DNA from: Roseospira marina
GTDB lineage: Bacteria; Pseudomonadota; Alphaproteobacteria; Rhodospirillales; Rhodospirillaceae
Assembly (NCBI RefSeq): GCF_014197855.1
Contig: NZ_JACIGJ010000008.1
Coordinates: 62,001-126,000, forward strand
Reading direction: 5' to 3'
DNA: 64,000 bases
Shown one piece after another: positions 15,976 to 22,848 of the stretch. Made by a program: the position numbers and the translations under genes. The notes under the pieces are model-generated. The model had not been told where the DNA came from, searched no databases, and saw only the letters and a program-made list of their open reading frames with translations. Numbering within the stretch: position 1 is the first letter of the stretch; the number at the start of each line of letters is the position of its first letter.

Positions 15976-16191
15976 ATGATCACCAGCAAGCTGACCAGCA
16001 AGGCGCAGACGACCATTCCCCAGCCCGTGCGGGAGGCGTTGCGCCTGCGCCCGGGTGACGAGGTCGTCTATGAGATTGAAGCGACGGGGCGCGTCGTAAT
16101 CCAGCGCGCGCAACCACGCGACGACGATCCGTTTGCGACCTTCACCGAATGGAATGGTGATGAAGACCGGAGGGCCTATGCCGGCCTTTGA
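15976..16191 (+). CDS. AbrB/MazE-type antitoxin
   Basis: This 71-residue protein has the SpoVT/AbrB swapped-hairpin DNA-binding fold: SKLTSKAQTTIPQPVREALR and LRPGDEVVYEIEATGRVVIQ. It ends in a short acidic tail that would bind and block the toxin. It overlaps the toxin gene by 14 bp, the usual order (antitoxin first). AAGGAG lies 6 bases before its ATG. The operator array A is directly upstream; autoregulation by the antitoxin is likely, and its sites overlap the regulator operators. Confidence 0.88.
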   Translation: MITSKLTSKAQTTIPQPVREALRLRPGDEVVYEIEATGRVVIQRAQPRDDDPFATFTEWNGDEDRRAYAGL

Positions 16192-16519
16192 ACCCTGGGA
16201 CGTTGTGAAGGTGCCCTATCCGTACACCAATCGGCCCGCCACGGAACATCGCCCGGCCCTGGTGGTGGCGCGTATCGCTGAGGGACCGGGGTTGTTGTGG
16301 GTTCTGATGATCACCAGCGCCGCAAATCGCGCCTGGCCGTGTGACGTGCCCATCAGCGATCTGGGGGCAGCCGGGTTGCCGGTGCCATCGGTGGTGCGCA
16401 CCGCCAAAATCGCGACCATCGACACCGCACTGGCGACACGACTTGGCGCGCTGCCCCTCGCGGATCGTCAAACTGTCGGGGATATGCTCACGGGACGGCT
16501 GCCCGTCACGGACAGGTGA
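16178..16519 (+). CDS. MazF/PemK-type toxin (endoribonuclease)
   Basis: This is a 113-residue type II toxin of the PemK/MazF barrel family. It starts MPAFEPWDVVKVPYPYTN (the usual xxRGDVVxVxFPYTD region, here with FEPWDVV), then RPALVVARI, VLMITSAA and VRTAKIATIDTAL, the strand carrying the conserved Arg-Thr/Ser. MazF cuts mRNA. The family residues R (here in VVRTAKI) and T/S of the ITS strand are kept. The longer open frame upstream is ignored because the ATG at 16178 has GGAGG 7 bases before it. As a plasmid- or prophage-stabilising pair it could secure prophage 2 or act as abortive defence; this is inference. Confidence 0.85.
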   Translation: MPAFEPWDVVKVPYPYTNRPATEHRPALVVARIAEGPGLLWVLMITSAANRAWPCDVPISDLGAAGLPVPSVVRTAKIATIDTALATRLGALPLADRQTVGDMLTGRLPVTDR

Positions 16520-16600
16520 GAAGACCGCTGCGAATGGCCTCCTCCAACAGATCTTCGCGCGTAAACGAGACAGCACCGGGCATGAATTCGGCCGGCAGCC

Positions 16601-17323
16601 CTATTGCGGCCTATGCCGCCATCGATACTCGCCCACAACGATCCCGATAACTTCGATATCGCCATTTCCGGCTTGGGGCTGCTCGTGGTCCCAGCCTTCA
16701 CATCGGATAGGGGCCTGATGGGCGGGGTTTGAGCTCCGGGGGACCAGCCAGAATGCACCGTCAGGTGCCCGCTGCAGCTCCTTCACTGTGTATTCGCACT
16801 CTGCGCTATCTCGACTGCGGCGTTGAACAATTACGTGCTCGCCATGGCGGATATCGTCCCAAAACTCCATACGCCCCACACAGATTAGAACCGTGCCGGG
16901 CGGATAAACCAAATCCATAGAATCGCCGACAACCCGTAAGCCAAAATATTGAACGTCGGGTCCGCCGGGATGCGATATAGAGACAAACTCACGCTCTTCT
17001 AACGGAATTTCAAACTCCATCTTCCAAACCCCCGCCTGTACTTCGCCGATCACAGGTATCTCGAGCGAAGGCATCAGAAGCGGGGTCGCATTTCTTTCGC
17101 GGGACATGTCATCAAAATCCGAGTACGACAGCCCCGAAAGTCGCTCCAACGCAGCAATTACAGGCGCGCTTAAGCAGTTGCTGGCGGTGGGTTTGATGAA
17201 GCGGTTAAGCGTGGACGGCGCACGCCCGATCCTTCGGGCCATGTTGGTGGTATCCAACCCCGTCGCCTCTTGGGCGGCCTTTACAAAAGCAATCTGTCTT
17301 CGACGAATTTTCCCGGTTTCCAT
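16601..17323 (-). CDS. LexA/cI-type cleavable repressor (S24 peptidase domain)
   Basis: This 240-residue lysogeny repressor has an N-terminal HTH (residues about 11-45, VKAAQEATGLDTTNMARRIG and APSTLNRFIKP), a linker, and a C-terminal S24 peptidase. Visible are a LexA-type Ala97-Gly98 cleavage site in GEVQAGVW, the catalytic Ser135 in VVGDSMD, and Lys181 in YTVKEL. RecA-stimulated self-cleavage after DNA damage would therefore induce prophage 2. It is transcribed leftward, divergent from the Cro-like gene, across operator array B. Start: ATG at 17323 (METGKIRRRQ) is preferred. An in-frame ATG at 17350 would add 9 residues but lies inside a TGCGCA word. Its G+C content is clearly lower than neighbouring genes. 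Confidence 0.92.
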   Translation of the reverse strand: METGKIRRRQIAFVKAAQEATGLDTTNMARRIGRAPSTLNRFIKPTASNCLSAPVIAALERLSGLSYSDFDDMSRERNATPLLMPSLEIPVIGEVQAGVWKMEFEIPLEEREFVSISHPGGPDVQYFGLRVVGDSMDLVYPPGTVLICVGRMEFWDDIRHGEHVIVQRRSRDSAECEYTVKELQRAPDGAFWLVPRSSNPAHQAPIRCEGWDHEQPQAGNGDIEVIGIVVGEYRWRHRPQ

Positions 17324-17343
17324 GTAGCCATGATGCGCGGTTT

Positions 17344-17396
17344 TGCGCATTTCGTCCGTAGGCAATAATGCGCTTGACGGTGCGCAAAGATGCGCA
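17344..17396. promoter_or_regulatory. Operator array B in the cI-cro intergenic region
   Basis: TGCGCA occurs at 17344, 17381 and 17391, with variants TGCGCT at 17369 and TGCGCG at 17334. The 18-nt TGCGCTTGACGGTGCGCA (17369-17386) matches array A exactly in the opposite orientation, and the match continues as A-purine-ATGCGCA with two mismatches. TTGACG at 17374-17379 is a likely -35 for the Cro-like gene; the -10 is weak. A repressor bound to the words would cover this promoter. Confidence 0.75.
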
Positions 17397-17411
17397 TACC
17401 GTGATCGGGCC

Positions 17412-17648
17412 ATGAGACATTCTGTCGTCGAAACCATCGTCGCCATAGAGCAGCGCCTCCGGGCAGCGGGAGTGCCGGTGGGAGAGTTTTGCCGTCAAGT
17501 CGGTGTCGATAGAGCCACTTGGCAGCGATGGAAGGCCGAGCAAACGAGTCCGCGTGTCGCGACCTGGAACGGTGTTCTGGACGCTGCGGACCGGATCGAA
17601 CGGCCGCAAGAGGGTTGCGACCCCACCCCCAACGACGAGGCCGCGTGA
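17412..17648 (+). CDS. Cro-like HTH protein
   Basis: This 78-residue protein, MRHSVVETIVAIEQRLRAAG, has a predicted HTH at about residues 20-45 (VGEFCRQVGVDRATWQRWKA), as in small Cro/Cox-type phage regulators. It is divergent from the LexA/cI-type repressor and the first gene rightward, the position of cro. It would favour lytic growth by occupying the TGCGCA operators. Start ATG at 17412; an upstream frame extension passes through the operators and has no ribosome site. Its stop overlaps the next gene start (TGATG). Confidence 0.8.
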   Translation: MRHSVVETIVAIEQRLRAAGVPVGEFCRQVGVDRATWQRWKAEQTSPRVATWNGVLDAADRIERPQEGCDPTPNDEAA

Positions 17649-17782
17649 TGCCCGACCTTCTCGCCGCCCTCCTCCCCACCGTCGCCTGGATCGCAAAGCT
17701 TCTCCTGATCTGGCTCGTGGCCGGGTTGCTGGTCGGCCACGTCATCGGCCGCGTCATCCGGTTCGGGTCGGGCCGGGGCTGA
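17648..17782 (+). CDS. Small single-pass membrane protein
   Basis: This 44-residue protein starts MPDLLAALLPTVAWIAKLLL and is nearly all one hydrophobic helix followed by a basic C-terminus (GRVIRFGSGRG). It is coupled to the Cro-like gene by a TGATG overlap. A role as an early membrane peptide is possible but unproven. Confidence 0.55.
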   Translation: MPDLLAALLPTVAWIAKLLLIWLVAGLLVGHVIGRVIRFGSGRG

Positions 17783-17838
17783 CGTCGCCACCGTCGCACG
17801 GACGCCACCAGCCAGATACGTCAATTGGAACGCCGAAA

Positions 17839-18420
17839 ATGACCAAACGCAGAGCCCCCCTCAGCATCGAGGCGGCCGTTCAGACGATCTACGAAGCCAT
17901 CGGCGTGGCCCATGCGGCTGAAGTGCTGGGCATGACGGAGCGGCGCGCTTGGGACTTCACGCTGTCCCAGGACGACGGAGGGCGCCCCATCCATGCCCGG
18001 GCCGCCCTGGCTCTGGACGTCGAGTATGTGGCCCTGACCGGAAAACCAGCCCCGATCTTGGCCGCGTGGACCGCACGGGTGGAGCGCGTGAGCCGTGACC
18101 GGCCGTGTGCCTGCGATCCGGGCGAGCGCGTCATCGTCCTGACGGCGGTCTTGGGGCAAGCGGCCGCGATGGTCGCGGAGGCTCAGGACCCCAACGGGCC
18201 GGGTGGGGCCGCCGTCGTCGCCTCCGAACTGCGGACGCTGAAAGAGGCGTTCGTGCGGATCCGGGCCGAACTGGATCAGGCCATCGACCAGATCGACGTG
18301 GCGCTGCTTGGCAACCGGATCGACGACGCCGCGTGGCGGGCGGTCGGCGGCGGGCGGCCGGCGGAACGCCCCGTGAGCCACGCCACCCGAACCACGAACC
18401 CGGTCAGCACCGAACGCTGA
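17839..18420 (+). CDS. Putative phage regulatory protein with HTH-like N-terminus
   Basis: This 193-residue protein starts MTKRRAPLSIEAAVQTIYEA. Its first 60 residues read like a helix-turn-helix (GVAHAAEVLGMTERRAWDFT), which in some rhizobial and rhodobacteral phages occurs in an early gene in the position of cII/O. The rest is mostly helical with no recognisable motif. Its place just after the Cro-like gene suggests an early regulatory or replication-related role. This is inference. Confidence 0.6.
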   Translation: MTKRRAPLSIEAAVQTIYEAIGVAHAAEVLGMTERRAWDFTLSQDDGGRPIHARAALALDVEYVALTGKPAPILAAWTARVERVSRDRPCACDPGERVIVLTAVLGQAAAMVAEAQDPNGPGGAAVVASELRTLKEAFVRIRAELDQAIDQIDVALLGNRIDDAAWRAVGGGRPAERPVSHATRTTNPVSTER

Positions 18421-18470
18421 CCGCCGAGACGCGCCTGGGGTTCCCGTCCGCCCCTCTCGCTCCAGGCGCC

Positions 18471-18508
18471 GCGCAGCCCGGCTGCCCCGTGTCCCGGCCG
18501 GGCTGCGC
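18471..18508. other. Strong GC hairpin between two early genes
   Basis: GCGCAGCCCGG at 18471-18481 pairs perfectly with CCGGGCTGCGC at 18498-18508 (11 bp), loop of 16 bases. No T-tract follows. It could be a pause or attenuation site in the early transcript or a processing site. Confidence 0.5.
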
Positions 18509-18534
18509 ATCCCCCGCACGATAGGAGACCCGCC

Positions 18535-19494
18535 GTGCCCCAACACCGCATCACCGGAATCAAGCTCAAGGATGGCCTGCCGCGAATTTCGTGGGTCAAC
18601 GACACCGCTCCGTCCGGCCCGGAGACCGTCACGCTCAAGGGCGAGATGGAATGCCTGCCGAGCCTTCAGGACGCCTGGGATGCCCTGGGCGACGTGATCG
18701 GCCGCCTCACCGGGATCGAGGACCCGGTTGTGCCCACGGGCTGCAAGCCTTCGATCGACCCCGACACGGATCTACTGAGCGTGAAGCTCAACGGGGCCAT
18801 CGGCTGCGACTACGCCAACAGCCCGACCAACATCAGCGTTCCGTCGATCAAGCAGTGCAAGGACGACGCGGCGGGAACGCATATGCCCGACTGGGTGTAC
18901 GAGCCGGTGTGCACCCTGATGGCCGAGGCCGAGCGCTACATCAACGGCGAGTGCGCCCAGGGCAGTTTGCCCCTCGGCGATGGCGCCCAGGATGGCGAAG
19001 CGGTCGGCACGATCGAGAGCGAGCCCGCCCCCTTGTTCGGGGATGGCGACGGCGAGGACCCGGAGGATGGCGACGGGGAGCCGGAACCCCGGACCGCCGA
19101 AGGTGAGGATTCCGAGGCTCCGGCCGAAACCGACCCGGTGGAACACCACGAGCACGAAGGCGAATGCCGCGTCGATCCCGAGGATCCGTCGCTCGAGAAC
19201 GGTGGGCGCGCCTTCAACGCCGGGATGGACGCCGGGCGCAGCGGCGAGGCCGATGAAGTTCCTCCTGAGCAATTCCGCACCGGAGCGGTCTACGACCTGT
19301 GGCTCAAGGGCTACGAGGCCGGTCAGGCCGAGCGCGCGGACGTCGAAGGCCCGTCGGACGACGACGCCCCAACCGAGGCCGAGGATACCGACCCCGACGA
19401 TACCGATGACGACATGGTCGAGGTGCCGGCGGCAGCGGCCTCGCGCGCTCCCAAAGGTCGCGGTCGCGGCGCCCACCTGCACGCGGTGGGGTGA
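18535..19494 (+). CDS. Acidic hypothetical protein with an Rmf-like C-terminal motif
   Basis: This 319-residue acidic protein starts with GTG at 18535 (AGGAGA 7 bases upstream). The N-terminal 150 residues look globular, with repeated Cys (MECLPSL, TGCKPSI, IGCDYAN, KQCKDD). A long acidic Asp/Glu/Pro-rich stretch covers about residues 165-215. Near residues 223-265 ENGGRAFNAGMDAGRSG ... LWLKGYEAGQAER resembles the ribosome modulation factor/CrpP-type motif often seen in phage and alphaproteobacterial small proteins. No known function; the Rmf-like part suggests nucleic-acid or ribosome binding. Confidence 0.6.
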   Translation: MPQHRITGIKLKDGLPRISWVNDTAPSGPETVTLKGEMECLPSLQDAWDALGDVIGRLTGIEDPVVPTGCKPSIDPDTDLLSVKLNGAIGCDYANSPTNISVPSIKQCKDDAAGTHMPDWVYEPVCTLMAEAERYINGECAQGSLPLGDGAQDGEAVGTIESEPAPLFGDGDGEDPEDGDGEPEPRTAEGEDSEAPAETDPVEHHEHEGECRVDPEDPSLENGGRAFNAGMDAGRSGEADEVPPEQFRTGAVYDLWLKGYEAGQAERADVEGPSDDDAPTEAEDTDPDDTDDDMVEVPAAAASRAPKGRGRGAHLHAVG

Positions 19495-19499
19495 GCACC

Positions 19500-19769
19500 A
19501 TGACCGCGCTCGACACCCTCGCCCTTCGCCCGGCCCAGGTGGATTGCCTGCGGGCCTGCTCGCGTGCCGGCAGCCTGCGCCGCCTGTCCACGGGTGATTG
19601 GGCCGGCAACCGTCGTGAGCGCGCGTTCTCCGGCCTGACGGTTGGCGACCTGCGCGACCTCGGCCTGCTGGAGCGGCATCCGCCCCAGGACGGCTATCCG
19701 GCCACCTATCGCCTGACCCGGAAAGGGCATGAGGCGTTGGCCGCGCTGGCGGCCCAGGCGGAGGGGTGA
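19500..19769 (+). CDS. Winged-helix DNA-binding protein
   Basis: This 89-residue protein starts MTALDTLALRPAQVDCLRAC. It ends LERHPPQDGYPATYRLTRKG, a typical wing of a winged-helix (MarR/PadR-like) protein followed by HEALAAL. A GTG at 19491, overlapping the previous stop, is an alternative start. It is likely a phage transcription factor for the early genes. Confidence 0.6.
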   Translation: MTALDTLALRPAQVDCLRACSRAGSLRRLSTGDWAGNRRERAFSGLTVGDLRDLGLLERHPPQDGYPATYRLTRKGHEALAALAAQAEG

Positions 19770-19772
19770 ACT

Positions 19773-20435
19773 GTGACTCAGAACACATCCCACGCCGTCA
19801 TGGCGCAGCGCGCCGAGGCGCACGACAGCCTGGATTTCTTCCCGACGCCGCCCTGGGCGACGCGGGCGCTGTGTGAGTTTCTTGGTCCGCGCCCCAATGG
19901 CACGGTCTGGGAGCCCGCATGCGGCGCCGGGCATATGGCCCGCCCCCTCGCCGAGTATTGGGGCCGCGTCGTCGCGACCGACGTGGCGGCGGATCAGATC
20001 GGATACGGCCAGCGCCTCGACTTCCTCCTGGAGCCCCGCCCGGCCGAGATGCCCACCGGGAAGCTGGACGCCATCATCACGAACCCGCCGTTTCGGTTGG
20101 CCGCTGCGTTCGTGCGGCATGCGCTTCCGCAAGCTGCTGTCGTCGCCATGCTGGTTCGCACGGCGTTCCTGGAAGGCGGCGAGCGGTGGCGCGACCTGTT
20201 TGACCCGTACCCACCCGCGACGATCGCCCAATTTGCCGAGCGCGTGCCGATGCACAAGGGCCGCTGCCTGCGCGCGGCGTCCACGGCCACGGCCTACTGC
20301 TGGATCGTGTGGCGCCATGACCCTCATCGGATCGGTGGCACGGACTTCCGTTGGATCCCGCCCGGCACCCGCAAGCGCCTGGAACGGCCCGGCGACTATG
20401 ACGACGACGCGCGCGTCGAGGCGGGTGCGGCATGA
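19773..20435 (+). CDS. SAM-dependent DNA methyltransferase, N6-adenine-type fold
   Basis: This 220-residue enzyme has motif I VWEPACGAGHMARPL (SAM binding) and motif IV AIITNPPFRLAA (NPPF, the catalytic motif of amino-methyltransferases). Its N-terminus carries HDSLDFFPTPPWATRALCEF, usual for small phage methyltransferases. It begins with GTG at 19773, four bases after the preceding stop. It probably protects phage DNA from host restriction or serves regulation. The target sequence cannot be read from the protein. Confidence 0.85.
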   Translation: MTQNTSHAVMAQRAEAHDSLDFFPTPPWATRALCEFLGPRPNGTVWEPACGAGHMARPLAEYWGRVVATDVAADQIGYGQRLDFLLEPRPAEMPTGKLDAIITNPPFRLAAAFVRHALPQAAVVAMLVRTAFLEGGERWRDLFDPYPPATIAQFAERVPMHKGRCLRAASTATAYCWIVWRHDPHRIGGTDFRWIPPGTRKRLERPGDYDDDARVEAGAA

Positions 20436-21016
20436 CGGTCCTCCTCGCCCTCGACATCGCCACGCACTGCGGGTTTGCGCGCGGCTCCATTGCCGGGCAC
20501 CGCGCGACCACGCCCATTGAGGCGGCGTCGGGCGTACGCGCGGCCCAGCCCGAGGGCGGCACGCGGGCGTTTCGGGGGCCGCTGGGCGAGGCGATGGCCC
20601 GGTTTGCGGACTGGCTGTGGCGCACCACCGAGGGCGTGGACCTGCTGGCCTATGAGTGCCCGATCCTGCCCCGGACCACGACCATCGACACCATCCGGCG
20701 GCTCGACGGCCTGGCCGGGATCGCGGCCATGGTGGCGCACAAGCGCGGGCTCCCGGAGCCCCTGACGCCGCAGCCCGCAGAGATCAAACGGCATTGGGCC
20801 GGGTCAGGCCGGGCTGAAAAGACAGACATGGTCAAAGCCTGTCGGGATCGCGGCTGGACCTGCGTGGACGACAACCACGCCGATGCGCTGGCGCTGTGGG
20901 ATTTCACGGTGGCGCAGATCGCCGCGGGGCTGTGGCGGCCGAAGTCGATTTTTCGGCCGGCGACCGTCGGGGCAAAAATCGACGCGCCGCGCGTGCGGCG
21001 GAAGGGGGCGGCGTGA
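20432..21016 (+). CDS. RuvC-like Holliday junction resolvase
   Basis: This 194-residue protein has the RuvC/RNase H fold: Asp8 in LALDIATHCGFA, Glu75 in LLAYECPIL and the final catalytic cluster His149-Ala-Asp151 in DDNHADALAL. Phage resolvases of this family act on replication and recombination branches before packaging. It overlaps its neighbours by four bases on each side (ATGA; GTGA), so it is co-translated with the two methyltransferase genes. Confidence 0.88.
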   Translation: MTVLLALDIATHCGFARGSIAGHRATTPIEAASGVRAAQPEGGTRAFRGPLGEAMARFADWLWRTTEGVDLLAYECPILPRTTTIDTIRRLDGLAGIAAMVAHKRGLPEPLTPQPAEIKRHWAGSGRAEKTDMVKACRDRGWTCVDDNHADALALWDFTVAQIAAGLWRPKSIFRPATVGAKIDAPRVRRKGAA

Positions 21017-22848
21017 CGCACCTGTTCCCACCGCCGCCCCAGCCGACCGAAATCATGGTGGATAGCTTCGCCGGGGGCGGCGGGGCCTCGACCGGCATCG
21101 AGATGGCGTTGGGCCGCTCGCCCGACGTGGCGATCAACCACGATCCGGTCGCCATCGCCATGCACACGGCGAATCATCCCGACACCCGGCATTTCTGCCA
21201 ATCGATTTACACCGTCAGCCCCGCCGAGGCGACGCGGGGCCGGCCGGTCGGCCTGCTGTGGGCCAGCCCCGACTGCCGCCACTTCTCGAAAGCCAAGGGC
21301 GGCAAGCCGGTGTCGTCCGGCGTGCGGGACCTTGCGTGGGTGGTGGTGGAATGGGCGCGACGGGCGCGCCCGCGCGTCATCATCCTGGAGAACGTAGAAG
21401 AGTTCCAGACCTGGGGGCCCATCGACCGCGCCGGCAAGCCGTGTCCCGAGCGAAAAGGCCAGACCTTCACCCTCTGGGTGGCGCAGTTGCGGCGCCTGGG
21501 CTATCGGGTCGAATGGCGCGAGTTGCGGGCCTGCGATTACGGCGCGCCGACCAGCCGCAAGCGGCTGTTCGTCATCGCCCGCCGGGACGGCCAGCCCATC
21601 GTCTGGCCGGAGCCGACGCATGGCGCCCCGGACAGCCCGGAGGTGCGGGCTGGTGCCCGCAAGCCCTGGCGCACGGCGGCGGAGATCATTGATTGGTCGC
21701 TGCCGGTGCACTCCATCTTCCTGTCCCCGGAGGAGGCCCGCGCCGTCGGCGTGAAGCGCCCCCTGGCCGAGGCCACCTTGCGCCGCGTCGCGCGGGGGAT
21801 CGTGCGCTACGTGCTCGATCATCCCCGGCCCTTCGTCATCCCGGTCACGCATGGCGGGGACGCCCGGTGTTGGGATTCGCGGGAACCGTTGCGCACCATC
21901 ACGACCGCCAAGCGCGGCGAGATGATGGTGGTGGCGCCGTCGCTGGTCCGGACCGACATGCAATCCGGCGCCAAACGAAACGGGGTCCACGATCCGGGCT
22001 CCCCGCTCCGCACCATCACAACGGGCGGGGGGATGGCGATGGTCGCGCCGACCCTCGTGCAAACCGGCTATGGGGAGCGACCCGGGCAGGCGCCGCGCGT
22101 GCCTGGGCTCGACAAGCCGCTGGGAACGGCGGTGGCGAGTGGTGCCAAGCACGCCCTCGTGTCCGCCTTCCTGGCGCGGCACTACGGCGACCAGGGGCAG
22201 CGCCCGGGCACCCCGCTCGACGAGCCCACCAGCACCGTGACGGCGGTCGATCACAATTCGCTGGTGACGGCGCATATCCAACGGCAGTTCGGCCAGTCGG
22301 TGGGCAGCGCAACCGACGCGCCCTTGGGCACCGTCACCGGCGGAGGCGGCGGCAAGGCGGCGGTGTGCGCCGCCCACCTGACCCAGTTCCGGGGCAGCAA
22401 CCAAGGCAACGGCGGCGACATCACCGCGCCGGCCCCGACCGTCACCGGCCAGGGCACCCATGTCGGCCTGATCGCGCCGTTCCTGACCCGCTACTACGGC
22501 GAGGGCGGGCAATGGGCCGCCGTGGACGATCCGCTGTGCACGGTCACGACCAAGGACCGCATGTCACTGGTCACGGTGCACCTGGACGGCGTGCCCTACG
22601 TCGTCACGGACATTGCGCTGCGGATGCTGAGCCCGCGCGAACTGTTCCGCGCCCAGGGGTTTCCGGACGACTACCGGATCGACATCGAGATCGACGGCCG
22701 GCCGGTCAGCAAGGCACAGCAGGTGCGCTGCGCGGGTAACAGCGTGTGCCCGCCGCTCGCCGCCGCGCTGGTGACCGCCAACGTGCCCGAGATGGCCGCC
22801 GCCCCGCTGCCGGATGCGTGTTCGACTGAGGAGGTGGCCGCGTCATGA
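21013..22848 (+). CDS. DNA cytosine-C5 methyltransferase with repeated target-recognition units
   Basis: This 611-residue C5-cytosine methyltransferase starts with GTG at 21013 (overlapping the RuvC stop), not at the far upstream ATG. Motif I is DSFAGGGGASTGIEMAL (residues 17-33), motif IV has the catalytic Cys88 in SPDCRHFS (a PDC variant of the usual PC), motif VI is ENVEE (126-130), motif VIII is SRKRLFVIAR (181-190), and motifs IX-X are LFRAQGFPDDYRI ... CAGNSVCPPLA. Between VIII and IX lies a long variable region with at least five repeats of a (D)xPLxTVT-xxx-xLV unit. This is the arrangement of multispecific phage methyltransferases, where each unit adds a recognition target. It is likely an anti-restriction gene. 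Confidence 0.9.
   Translation: MTHLFPPPPQPTEIMVDSFAGGGGASTGIEMALGRSPDVAINHDPVAIAMHTANHPDTRHFCQSIYTVSPAEATRGRPVGLLWASPDCRHFSKAKGGKPVSSGVRDLAWVVVEWARRARPRVIILENVEEFQTWGPIDRAGKPCPERKGQTFTLWVAQLRRLGYRVEWRELRACDYGAPTSRKRLFVIARRDGQPIVWPEPTHGAPDSPEVRAGARKPWRTAAEIIDWSLPVHSIFLSPEEARAVGVKRPLAEATLRRVARGIVRYVLDHPRPFVIPVTHGGDARCWDSREPLRTITTAKRGEMMVVAPSLVRTDMQSGAKRNGVHDPGSPLRTITTGGGMAMVAPTLVQTGYGERPGQAPRVPGLDKPLGTAVASGAKHALVSAFLARHYGDQGQRPGTPLDEPTSTVTAVDHNSLVTAHIQRQFGQSVGSATDAPLGTVTGGGGGKAAVCAAHLTQFRGSNQGNGGDITAPAPTVTGQGTHVGLIAPFLTRYYGEGGQWAAVDDPLCTVTTKDRMSLVTVHLDGVPYVVTDIALRMLSPRELFRAQGFPDDYRIDIEIDGRPVSKAQQVRCAGNSVCPPLAAALVTANVPEMAAAPLPDACSTEEVAAS

Noticed and set aside
20650-22512. 620-codon minus-strand frame over the methyltransferase
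   Set aside because: Shadow; the plus-strand gene has all C5-methyltransferase motifs.
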